64,000 bases of DNA from Anaerocolumna chitinilytica (GTDB taxonomy: Bacteria; Bacillota; Clostridia; Lachnospirales; Lachnospiraceae), in contig NZ_AP023368.1 of NCBI RefSeq assembly GCF_014218355.1, forward strand, positions 686,001 to 750,000, in the 5' to 3' direction. The notes under the pieces are model-generated. The model saw nothing but the letters and a program-made list of their open reading frames with translations, was not told the DNA's origin and did no database searches. Position 1 is the first letter of the stretch, and the number at the start of each line of letters is the position of its first letter. Positions 33,793-42,638 of the stretch are shown here, one piece after another. Position numbers and translations under genes: made by a program.

Positions 33793-34935
33793 ATGGAAGA
33801 AGGCACCAAGAAAGAGAGATATGTATACATCGATAATCTAAGATTATTAATGATTGTTTTTGTCGTAATAATGCATTTGGCGGTTACTTATAGCGGAATG
33901 GGCGGTTGGTACGTGATAGAATCAAAAGAGCTGGGCGCATTCCAGACTGCATTTTTTGGACTTTATCAATCCTTTACTCAAGCTTATTTTATGGGATTCT
34001 TATTTTTAATATCTGGTTATTTTGTTAAGAACTCTTATGATAAGAAAGGCTTTGGGCAGTTTATTTATGAACGATTTGTACGGTTGGGAATACCCACTCT
34101 GATCTATATGCTTCTTATCAATCCATTTATAATGATTGTTTATTTAGGTTATCGGGGGGAAGGAGAGGGCATTCTAAAAGCCTATATTCATTATATAACA
34201 GGCTTTCAGTTTATCGGTTCAAGCGGGCCGCTTTGGTTTGCTTTTGCATTATTTATTTTTAATACTGTTTATGCCTGTCTGCGTAAAGGAATAAAGTTAC
34301 AGGAAAAAAGAGAGAAGGAGCTGCCGGGCAGAAACGCGGCTGTTCAAGTTATTTTTTTGATTGCAGTCTGTACATTTCTAATAAGGTTGATACAACCGGT
34401 GGGCACTAGTATTCTAAATATGCAGCTATGCTATTTTGCTCAATATATTATATTATTCATTGCAGGAATAACAGCAGGGAAATATAGATGGTTTTCAAAA
34501 CTTACATATCGTGACGGACGTAAATGGCTTTTTGCAGCATTAGTTCCTGGAATTGTATGCTGGGGTATCATGATGATTGCTGGTGGAGCTTTAGATGGGA
34601 AACAAGATTTATTGAATGGAGGCTGGTACTGGCAGAGTGCGGTGTATGCATTATGGGAATCCTTCACGGCAGTGGCAATGTCAATTGGGCTTCTTGCTGT
34701 ATTTCGGGAAAAGTACAATAGACAATCAAGATTGGTAAAAACACTCTCGGATAACTCTTTTGCAGTTTATATGTTTCATCCGTTAATTATTATACCGATT
34801 ACGTTTGCTCTAACAGCTCTACCAGCAGATCCGGTAATCAAATTTCTGATGGCTTGTATTCTTGGGGTTCCTGTAAGTTTCCTCTGTACCAATTATATAT
34901 TCAGAAGGATACCAATATTAAATAGAGTTTTATAA
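33793..34935 (+). CDS. Acyltransferase 3 family membrane protein
   Basis: The protein has 380 residues with about ten membrane helices. The family signature at the start is YIDNLRLLMIVFVVIMHLAV, with the catalytic His of the MHLAV segment, followed by FFLISGY-like FLFLISGYFVKNSYDKKG. Such enzymes O-acetylate or acylate cell-wall and surface glycans. It is a single gene, convergent with PFOR across a shared terminator. Confidence 0.92.
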   Translation: MEEGTKKERYVYIDNLRLLMIVFVVIMHLAVTYSGMGGWYVIESKELGAFQTAFFGLYQSFTQAYFMGFLFLISGYFVKNSYDKKGFGQFIYERFVRLGIPTLIYMLLINPFIMIVYLGYRGEGEGILKAYIHYITGFQFIGSSGPLWFAFALFIFNTVYACLRKGIKLQEKREKELPGRNAAVQVIFLIAVCTFLIRLIQPVGTSILNMQLCYFAQYIILFIAGITAGKYRWFSKLTYRDGRKWLFAALVPGIVCWGIMMIAGGALDGKQDLLNGGWYWQSAVYALWESFTAVAMSIGLLAVFREKYNRQSRLVKTLSDNSFAVYMFHPLIIIPITFALTALPADPVIKFLMACILGVPVSFLCTNYIFRRIPILNRVL

Positions 34936-35027
34936 AAAATTAAAAGGTTATTAATTTCATAATAGAAAAGCATTCATAAGAAAACCGTTCAAAAGAAAAG
35001 CATTCCATAATAAAACTACTTAATAAT

Positions 35028-35070
35028 AATAGGCTGTACACCATCGCTAATCGATAGTGTACAGCCTATT
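35028..35070. terminator. Bidirectional terminator between acyltransferase and PFOR genes
   Basis: AATAGGCTGTACAC pairs with GTGTACAGCCTATT around CATCGCTAATCGATA, with A-rich DNA on the left and T-rich on the right. It can serve both convergent genes. Confidence 0.88.
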
Positions 35071-35108
35071 TGCATGCTTTATATCGGCCGTTTTATATTA
35101 ATTAAGAA

Positions 35109-38100
35109 TTAATCTTCCCAGGAAGCAAGACGTACAAGTTTCTTGTACTTAGCTTTTGCACTGGCTTCAGATCTTTCAAACAATTCTTTTGCTCTATCCG
35201 GATTGGAACGTGCAAGAGAGCTGTATCTTACTTCGCTTGCAAGGAATTCCTGATAATCAGCAGTAGGCTCTTTGGAGTCTAACTGGAATGGATTCTTGCC
35301 CTGAGCTTCAAGACGAGGATCGAAACGGAATAAGTGCCAGTATCCGCAAGCAACTGCACGTTTCTCTTCTGTCTGAGCGCCCTTCATACCACCTTTGATA
35401 CCATGGTTGATACAAGGAGCATAAGCGATAATAATGGAAGGTCCGTTATAGCTTTCAGCTTCTACGAATGCTTTTACACACTGGTTGTAATCAGCACCCT
35501 GAGCGATCTGTGCTACGTATACATAACCATAGCTCATTGCGATAGCAGCTAAGTCCTTCTTCTTAACTTCTTTACCAGCAGCAGCGAACTGAGCGATAGC
35601 GCCGGTAGGTGTAGACTTGGAGGACTGTCCGCCTGTATTGGAGTAAACTTCTGTATCGAATACTAAGATGTTAACATCTTCACCGCTGGCAATTACATGG
35701 TCTAATCCGCCGAAGCCGATATCATAAGCCCATCCGTCACCACCGAAGATCCACTGGGATTTCTTGGATAAGAAATCTTTGTTTGCTAAGATATTAGCTC
35801 TGTCTTCGTTATCACAGCTGCAGCTCTCAAGAGCAGCGATTAATTCTGTGGAAGCAGCTCCGTTTAAAGCTCCGGTATCTTTTGTAGCAAGGTACTGCTC
35901 GCAAGCAGCTTTGATATCTTCTTTTTCAACAACAGCAGAAAGTGCTTCTACAGAAGAGATAAGACGTTTTCTGAGAGCTTTCTGTGCAAGAGCCATACCA
36001 TAGCCGTACTCTGCATTGTCTTCGAATAAGGAGTTAGCCCAAGCGGGTCCTTTGCCTTCTTTATTTACGGTATAAGGAGTGGAAGGTGCACTGCCGCCCC
36101 AGATTGAAGAGCATCCGGTAGCATTGGAGATGTACATTCTGTCTCCGAATAACTGAGTAGCAAGTTTTGCATAAGGTGTTTCACCACAGCCTGCGCAAGC
36201 GCCGGAGAACTCAAGTAAAGGTTTCTTGAACTGGCTTCCCTTAACGGTTGTTTCCTTAAACTTAGTAACAACTTCGTCAGGATATCCAATTTCAACACCA
36301 TAATCAAATAATTTCTGTGATTCTAACTGGCTGTCTAAGCTTTCCATTGTAAGAGCTTTTTCACCCTTCTTACCAGGACATACATTTACGCAAGAACCGC
36401 AGCCCTGGCAATCCAGTGCAGATACGGAGATAGCGAATTTGAATCCGGGCATACCTGTTAAATCAACATTAACAGAACCTTCAGGAGCATTAGCAGCCTG
36501 CTCTTCTGTCATAGCAACAGGACGAATGGAAGCATGAGGGCAAACATAAGAGCAGAAGTTACACTGGATACAGTTTTCCGGATGCCAGCTAGGAACATCT
36601 ACAGCAATACCACGTTTTTCAAATGCAGCAGAGCCAAGAGGGAAGGTACCATCAGCTGCTTCAACGAAAGTTGAAACGGGAAGGCTGTAACCATTCTGGG
36701 AGTTTACTACGTTCTGAATGTTATTTACATAATCTACGATTTCTTTTCTGGAACCTGTAGCAACGCTTACGATACTTTCATCTTCTGCGTTAGCCCAGGA
36801 AGCAGGAACCTGTACTTCTTTTACATCAGTGATACCACGATCGATAGCATCATGGTTCATCTTAACAACAGCTTCACCCTTCTTGCTGTAAGAAGCGGTA
36901 GCAGCTGCTTTCATGTATTTAACAGCATCATCTACAGGAATGATGTTAGCTAATTTAAAGAAAGCTGCCTGTAATACGGTGTTGATACGTCCGCCAAGAC
37001 CGATTTCTTTACCGATGCTGATACCGTCGATGGTATAGAACTTAATGTTATGTTCAGCGATATAACGCTTAACCTGTCCGGGTAAATGAGCTTCGATTTC
37101 TTCCATGGTCCATCCGCAGTTAAGTAAGAATGATCCGCCATCCTTTAAATCCTGAACCATGTTGTACTTTCTAACATAGGATGGATTGTGGCAGGCAACG
37201 AAGTTAGCCTGGCTTACAAGGTATGTAGACTTAATAGGAGCTTTACCGAAACGTAAGTGGGAAGTAGTGATACCACCGGATTTCTTGGAGTCATAATCAA
37301 AATATGCCTGAGCATACATGTCTGTATGGTCACCGATAATCTTGATGGAGTTCTTGTTAGCACCTACGGTACCATCAGCACCAAGTCCCCAGAATTTGCA
37401 GCTGATAGTTGCTTCAGGAGTTGTGTTGATTTTTTCTTTCACATCGAGGGAAAGGTGTGTTACATCATCTACAATACCGATTGTGAATTTCTTCTTCTCA
37501 GCGTTTTTGTAAACAGTAGCAATCTGAGCAGGTGTTGTATCCTTGGAACCTAAACCATAACGGCCGGAGAATACAGGGATATCTTTGAATTTCGTTTCCT
37601 TTAAGGCAGCAACAACGTCTAACCATAAAGGCTCGCCAAGAGCGCCGGGCTCTTTTGTTCTATCAAGTACGCTGATCTGAGTAACAGAATCAGGAATAAC
37701 ATCTAATAAATGCTTTACAGAGAAAGGTCTGAAAAGTCTAACCTTGATTAAACCAATCTTTTCACCCTTAGCTGTTAAGTAATCAATTGTCTCTTCAATG
37801 GTATCGCATACGGAACCCATAGCAATGATTACATGAGTTGCATCAGCAGCACCATAGTAGTTGAACAGCTTATAATCTGTTCCGATCTTTTCGTTAACTT
37901 TATTCATATAATCTTCTACAATACCAGGAATAGCATCGTAGTAAGGATTACAAGCTTCTCTAGCCTGGAAGAAGATATCAGGGTTCTGTGCAGTACCGCG
38001 GGTTACAGGGTGCTCAGGATTTAAAGCACGTTTACGGAAAGCAGCTACAGCATCCATATCAGTCATTTCTTTTAAGTCTTCATAATCCCATGTTTCGATT

Positions 38101-38645
38101 TTCTGAATTTCGTGAGAAGTTCTGAAACCGTCGAAGAAGTGAAGGAAAGGAACACGTCCCTTAATTGTGGAAAGATGAGCAACAGCGCCTAAGTCCATAA
38201 CTTCCTGTACATTACCGGAGCAAAGCATTGCAAAGCCTGTCTGACGGCAAGCATATACGTCGGAATGGTCACCGAAGATTGACAGTGCGTGGCTTGCTAA
38301 AGCACGGGCAGAAACGTCAATAACACAGGGAAGTAATTCACCTGCGATTTTGTACATGTTAGGAATCATTAAAAGTAAGCCCTGTGAAGCGGTATAAGTA
38401 GTTGTTAAAGCACCTGCCTGTAAGGAACCGTGAACGGTACCAGCAGCGCCTGCTTCGGATTGCATTTCGGTAACCTGTACTTCATGTCCGAATATGTTCT
38501 TTCTTCCCTGCGCAGACCATGCGTCAGTAACTTCAGCCATAACTGAAGATGGTGTGATTGGATAGATGGCCGCAACATCGGTAAATGCATAGGAGACATG
38601 TGCCGCAGCATTATTTCCATCCATGGTTTTCATTTTTCTAGCCAT
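35109..38645 (-). CDS. nifJ: Pyruvate:ferredoxin (flavodoxin) oxidoreductase
   Basis: The protein has 1178 residues from the ATG at 38645, with AAGGAGG upstream. It oxidises pyruvate to acetyl-CoA and CO2 and reduces ferredoxin. It is the single-chain type: domain I has YPITPSSVMAE, domain V has two [4Fe-4S] motifs (CIQCNFCSYVCPH and CQGCGSCVNVCPG), and domain VI has the proximal-cluster cysteines ACAGCGETPY. The TPP motif is GDGWAYDIGFGGLDHV, with FDTEVYSNTGGQ. Its reduced ferredoxin is the expected electron source for the Ech hydrogenase in this window. A Rex-like site lies in its promoter region. Confidence 0.97.
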   Translation of the reverse strand: MARKMKTMDGNNAAAHVSYAFTDVAAIYPITPSSVMAEVTDAWSAQGRKNIFGHEVQVTEMQSEAGAAGTVHGSLQAGALTTTYTASQGLLLMIPNMYKIAGELLPCVIDVSARALASHALSIFGDHSDVYACRQTGFAMLCSGNVQEVMDLGAVAHLSTIKGRVPFLHFFDGFRTSHEIQKIETWDYEDLKEMTDMDAVAAFRKRALNPEHPVTRGTAQNPDIFFQAREACNPYYDAIPGIVEDYMNKVNEKIGTDYKLFNYYGAADATHVIIAMGSVCDTIEETIDYLTAKGEKIGLIKVRLFRPFSVKHLLDVIPDSVTQISVLDRTKEPGALGEPLWLDVVAALKETKFKDIPVFSGRYGLGSKDTTPAQIATVYKNAEKKKFTIGIVDDVTHLSLDVKEKINTTPEATISCKFWGLGADGTVGANKNSIKIIGDHTDMYAQAYFDYDSKKSGGITTSHLRFGKAPIKSTYLVSQANFVACHNPSYVRKYNMVQDLKDGGSFLLNCGWTMEEIEAHLPGQVKRYIAEHNIKFYTIDGISIGKEIGLGGRINTVLQAAFFKLANIIPVDDAVKYMKAAATASYSKKGEAVVKMNHDAIDRGITDVKEVQVPASWANAEDESIVSVATGSRKEIVDYVNNIQNVVNSQNGYSLPVSTFVEAADGTFPLGSAAFEKRGIAVDVPSWHPENCIQCNFCSYVCPHASIRPVAMTEEQAANAPEGSVNVDLTGMPGFKFAISVSALDCQGCGSCVNVCPGKKGEKALTMESLDSQLESQKLFDYGVEIGYPDEVVTKFKETTVKGSQFKKPLLEFSGACAGCGETPYAKLATQLFGDRMYISNATGCSSIWGGSAPSTPYTVNKEGKGPAWANSLFEDNAEYGYGMALAQKALRKRLISSVEALSAVVEKEDIKAACEQYLATKDTGALNGAASTELIAALESCSCDNEDRANILANKDFLSKKSQWIFGGDGWAYDIGFGGLDHVIASGEDVNILVFDTEVYSNTGGQSSKSTPTGAIAQFAAAGKEVKKKDLAAIAMSYGYVYVAQIAQGADYNQCVKAFVEAESYNGPSIIIAYAPCINHGIKGGMKGAQTEEKRAVACGYWHLFRFDPRLEAQGKNPFQLDSKEPTADYQEFLASEVRYSSLARSNPDRAKELFERSEASAKAKYKKLVRLASWED

Positions 38646-38738
38646 GTTATAATATCCTCCTTGATAGTCAGCAATCGAGAAAAAGAAATGAACACAAAAA
38701 GAATGAGTCACCTCACCGTGCGCCTCAATTACTGAACA

Positions 38739-38756
38739 TTGTTAATTATGTAACTA
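38739..38756. promoter_or_regulatory. Candidate Rex operator in the PFOR promoter region
   Basis: TTGTTAATTATGTAACTA matches TTGTTAANNNNTTAACAA with two mismatches in the fixed positions. On the minus strand it would cover a possible -10 (CATAAT or ATAATT). Confidence 0.35.
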
Positions 38757-38778
38757 GCTGTATTTGGTAAATGACAGT

Positions 38779-38802
38779 TTCTAATAATATTTATTATTAG
38801 AA
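38779..38802. promoter_or_regulatory. 24-bp palindrome upstream of PFOR
   Basis: TTCTAATAATA and TATTATTAGAA flank a 2-bp centre, a perfect dyad of operator size. The regulator is unknown. Confidence 0.45.
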
Positions 38803-39137
38803 AGCATAACAAAATACCTATAGTAGAGAATAACACTATTCGACAGAAGTGTAAAGAGTTAATTAGCACTTATTCAAAAAATTAATAAATGATTTTAACC
38901 TGTAAGAAACAAGTAATAGCTGGCAGCAGAAGGCTGAATCTACTCTTAAAAACAGGGGATAATATATAAAATTAAGCAGTGTTTGTAAGTATTTGTAACA
39001 AAGAAAATTAGGCAAAAGCATAAAAATATGAAATAAATCGTCCCGAAAAGTTTCTGAAACAGACGGAATATTTTTGAGGGAATCTTGATAATATATTGAT
39101 GAAATATAAAGTAGCTTCAGCGGCCACGGCAAAATTA

Positions 39138-39166
39138 TTGACAACAAACGGGCGATAAGTTATAAT
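39138..39166 (+). promoter_or_regulatory. Consensus sigma-A promoter of greA-lysS
   Basis: TTGACA (39138-39143) and TATAAT (39161-39166) are both perfect and 17 bp apart. The 300 bp between here and the PFOR promoter region hold no gene that I can see. Confidence 0.88.
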
Positions 39167-39217
39167 ACTTTGAATGTATCGTTAATACGATTTGAAACGG
39201 AGGAAGGGTGTTTAAAT

Positions 39218-39700
39218 ATGGCAGATAAGAAAAACATTTTGACCTATGAGGGACTGAGAATTCTGGAAGAAGAATTACAGGATTTGAAAGTCAATAGACG
39301 TAAGGATGTAGCACAGAAGATAAAGGAAGCCAGAGAGCAAGGAGATTTATCTGAAAATGCAGAATACGATGCAGCCAAAGATGAACAAAGAGAAATCGAG
39401 GCTAGAATCGAAGAAATAGATAAAATCCTAAAAAATGCAGAAGTAGTTGTAGAAGATGAAGTTGAAGTTGACGTCATTAACATCGGCTGCAGAGTAAGAA
39501 TACTTGACATTGAATTCGAAGAAGAGATGGAATATAAAATCGTAGGATCTACGGAAGCAAATAGTCTTAAAGGAAAGATCTCCAATGAATCACCGGTCGG
39601 AAAAGCATTGATTGGTGCAAGAGTTGGGGATATTGTTAATGTTGAGACTCATTCCGGTGTATTACAGTACAAAATACTGGAAATACAAAAGTCCAATTGA
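39218..39700 (+). CDS. greA: Transcription elongation factor GreA
   Basis: The protein has 160 residues from the ATG at 39218, with GGAGGAAGG upstream. The N-terminal coiled coil carries the acidic tip and the family signature GDLSENAEYDAAKDEQ. The C-terminal FKBP-like domain has EYKIVGSTEA, ISNESPVGKALIGA. It rescues backtracked RNA polymerase by stimulating transcript cleavage. It is followed by lysS 24 bp later, a common pairing in Clostridia. Confidence 0.95.
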   Translation: MADKKNILTYEGLRILEEELQDLKVNRRKDVAQKIKEAREQGDLSENAEYDAAKDEQREIEARIEEIDKILKNAEVVVEDEVEVDVINIGCRVRILDIEFEEEMEYKIVGSTEANSLKGKISNESPVGKALIGARVGDIVNVETHSGVLQYKILEIQKSN

Positions 39701-39724
39701 TTTCGTAAGAAAGGATGAAGAAAA

Positions 39725-41230
39725 GTGGCTGAGGAAAAGATGCAGGCGCAGGAAAAGGTACAGACAGAGCAGGAGCTTAACGAACTATTAAAAGTAAGAA
39801 GAACTAAGTTAGCTGAGCTGAAAGAGAATGGTAAAGATCCTTTTCAGGTTATGAAATATCAGGTTACACATCACTCGAAGGAAGTAGAAGAGAGCTTTGA
39901 AGCTCTGGAGGGAAAAGAAATATCCGTTGCAGGACGTATTATGTCCAAACGTGTTATGGGTAAAGCTTCCTTTATGAATCTTCGCGATATTAAAGGTGAT
40001 ATACAGGCTTATGTGAAGAGAGATGCCATAGGAGATGAGCTTTATGCAGAGTTTAAAAAATACGATATCGGTGATCTGGTAGGATTGACCGGTGAAGTAT
40101 TTAAGACTCATACAGAAGAAATCTCTATTAAAGTTACGAGCATTGTTCTTTTATCAAAGAGCCTTCAGATACTGCCCGAGAAATACCACGGACTTAAGGA
40201 CACTGATGTAAGATATCGCCAGAGATATGTGGACCTTATCGTAAACCCTGAGGTAAAGGATACTTTTGTAAAACGCTCCCTTATCATAAGAGAGATACGT
40301 AAATATCTGGACGGCAAGAATTTCATTGAGGTTGAGACACCTGTTCTTGTTCCCAATGCCGGCGGTGCTGCAGCAAAGCCCTTTAATACCCATCACAATG
40401 CACTGGATGAGGATCTTCATCTGAGAATTTCACTGGAGCTTTATTTAAAGAGACTGATTGTTGGCGGTTTAGAGAGAGTTTATGAAATCGGACGTGTATT
40501 CCGTAACGAAGGTCTTTCTGTCAGACATAATCCTGAGTTTACATTACTGGAACTCTACCAGGCTTATACCGATTATTACGGCATGATGGATCTGGCAGAA
40601 GAGCTTTTCCGTACAGTAGCACAAAATGTACTGGGAACCACAACCATATCCTATGACGGTGTTGAAATAGATTTAAGCAAGCCTTTCGAAAGACTCACCA
40701 TGTTAGAGGCTGTTAAAAAATATTCCGGCGTCGATTTTACACAGATTAATACGGAAGAAGAAGCCAAGGCAATTGCTAAGGAACATCATATTGCCTTTGA
40801 AGACAGACATAAGAAAGGTGATATCATCAATCTTTTCTTTGAAGAATTCGTGGAAGAGAACCTGGTGCAGCCTACCTTTATTATGGATCATCCGGTTGAG
40901 ATATCTCCTCTTGCTAAGAGAAAGCCGGAGGCACCTGATTTTACGGAGAGATTTGAGTTGTTTATTACAAAGAGAGAGATGGCAAATGCTTTCTCCGAGT
41001 TAAATGATCCTATTGATCAGAGAGGACGTTTTGAGGCTCAGGAAGCGTTAAAAGCTGCCGGAGACGAAGAAGCAAACTCTATGGACGAAGATTTCTTAAA
41101 TGCACTGGAATACGGTATGCCGCCGACTGGTGGTATTGGTATCGGCATTGACCGACTTGTAATGCTACTTACGGATTCTGCGGCTATTAGGGATGTGTTG
41201 TTGTTCCCGACGATGAAGAGTAGGGAGTAA
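39725..41230 (+). CDS. lysS: Lysyl-tRNA synthetase, class II
   Basis: The protein has 501 residues and starts at GTG after a GGATGAAG ribosome site. It has an N-terminal OB-fold anticodon domain ([16 protein letters not shown]). Class II motif 2 is [18 protein letters not shown] and motif 3 is [14 protein letters not shown]. It charges tRNA-Lys. It is the last housekeeping gene before the accessory island. Confidence 0.96.
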   Translation: MAEEKMQAQEKVQTEQELNELLKVRRTKLAELKENGKDPFQVMKYQVTHHSKEVEESFEALEGKEISVAGRIMSKRVMGKASFMNLRDIKGDIQAYVKRDAIGDELYAEFKKYDIGDLVGLTGEVFKTHTEEISIKVTSIVLLSKSLQILPEKYHGLKDTDVRYRQRYVDLIVNPEVKDTFVKRSLIIREIRKYLDGKNFIEVETPVLVPNAGGAAAKPFNTHHNALDEDLHLRISLELYLKRLIVGGLERVYEIGRVFRNEGLSVRHNPEFTLLELYQAYTDYYGMMDLAEELFRTVAQNVLGTTTISYDGVEIDLSKPFERLTMLEAVKKYSGVDFTQINTEEEAKAIAKEHHIAFEDRHKKGDIINLFFEEFVEENLVQPTFIMDHPVEISPLAKRKPEAPDFTERFELFITKREMANAFSELNDPIDQRGRFEAQEALKAAGDEEANSMDEDFLNALEYGMPPTGGIGIGIDRLVMLLTDSAAIRDVLLFPTMKSRE

Positions 41231-41301
41231 GAAGAGGGCAATAAAATTGGGATTGCTTATATGTACGCCCAAGTAAAAAAATTCAGAAATTTGACTGACT
41301 T

Positions 41302-41335
41302 TAAGACCATAGAGTTATTCTATGGTCTTATTTTT
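41302..41335 (+). terminator. Rho-independent terminator of greA-lysS
   Basis: TAAGACCATAGA pairs with TCTATGGTCTTA, followed by TTTTT. Confidence 0.93.
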
Positions 41336-41339
41336 GACA

Positions 41340-42520
41340 ATCATGAAAGGGGTATTTAATAAGCATATAAAATAGTTGTTTTTGAAGTTCAGAGTGAGAG
41401 CAAATCGATTATAAGGTGTACTATGATATGAAAAGAAAATTCATCGAGTTAAAAATTAAGACCGACGATAAAAAGATGTCGTTAATATTCATAAGATGAC
41501 GGTCAGTACAGCTGCAGGTGTCCATTGCGTGGATTATGATTCAATGACAGATAAATAATTCAAAGCAAAAAATTGAAACGACGCAAATTTTGGAAGTAAT
41601 CAGATGGGCATTCTTTTGGCACAGAGAACAATATGCTTATGTGAAGTAAAGCATAATGTAATAATACAACCAAGCTACCTGAAGCCGTACTGACAACGAA
41701 GAGTTTGAATTAAAAAACCAGTAAAATCAAAACTTGCAGAAACTTTATTACAATACTTAAGATCAACATACGACAATCGCCCTCTTCATTGGGGGCTTTT
41801 TTATGTTTCAAAAATACTATTATGCTTTCTCATAAGATTGCCAGATAGTATTGTTGCAGAACGAAATGAATCTTACAGAATGAAATATAATGAGAAAAGC
41901 AGATAAAGAGAGAATTATGAATGGGGTTACTGTAATGGTAGTCCCTGTTCCTTTTACCCATATAGATATAAAGAGTTACAGTTAATGTATTTTATCAGGA
42001 GAGGTTGAGTAACAGTCAAATTGATTTGTGAGCTTAAATATTTTTCAATGTAAGAAATCGCAATAGTAAAAGTTATGAAAGCCGTATTAATTCCAAATAT
42101 AACTTGTTATACTGACGAAATATGGTAAAATATATCTGTCAGGCTCTATATTATTACACAAATTTAAACATAATAAATTATGAGGAAGTTCAGGCGATAT
42201 AAATAAATAGAAGTTTAAAATTCCTGCTAAATTCACAATGTCTTATTATTGATAACATTACAAAATTAGGAGTAACAACTCAAAGTAATTTATAAGCGAT
42301 TTTTTTAATATGTGGATCTACATTGGCTTGCTTTCAAAAAATAGAGAAATAAATAAGTATTAAGTGATACATTCCGTACCGGAGTTCTTCGGGAAATATG
42401 GATGGAAAACACAAAAGTAACTTATTGTTATACCTATTATGATAATCATGAATAAAGATATAATAAAAATAAACATTTAGCTGATATAACGGGTCTAATA
42501 TTAGAAGTGTAGGTGATGAT
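41340..42520. other. Decayed intergenic DNA at the left edge of the island
   Basis: About 1.2 kb have no intact gene. Short broken frames are present. For example, 41428-41560 reads as KFIELKIKTDDKK and, after a frameshift, as NIHKMTVSTAAGVHCVDY, which looks like a ruined gene. A terminator sits at 41779. The rest shows nothing I can name. Confidence 0.5.
41779..41802 (+). terminator. Terminator-like hairpin in decayed DNA
   Basis: GCCCTC pairs with GGGGGC around TTCATT, followed by TTTTTT. It probably belonged to a lost gene. Confidence 0.6.
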
Positions 42521-42610
42521 ATGGCTGAAAAACAGTATGAGGATTTTGCTTATATCATAGAAAAATACCAGAATACGATATATGAGATAACTATGTCGGC
42601 TAATGCATAA
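42521..42610 (+). CDS. 29-residue ORF, possibly the start of a lost sigma-like gene
   Basis: An ATG follows AGGTGATG, and the frame encodes about 29 residues (AEKQYEDFAYIIEKYQNTIY and a few more) before a TAA. The sequence resembles the first helix of ECF sigma factors, which often reads F-x-x-I-x-E-K-Y-x-N-T-I-Y. It ends 28 bp before the first gene of the defence operon. It may be a truncated remnant, a leader peptide or chance. Confidence 0.35.
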   Translation: MAEKQYEDFAYIIEKYQNTIYEITMSANA

Positions 42611-42638
42611 GAATGTATACTAATATAGGAGGATAACT

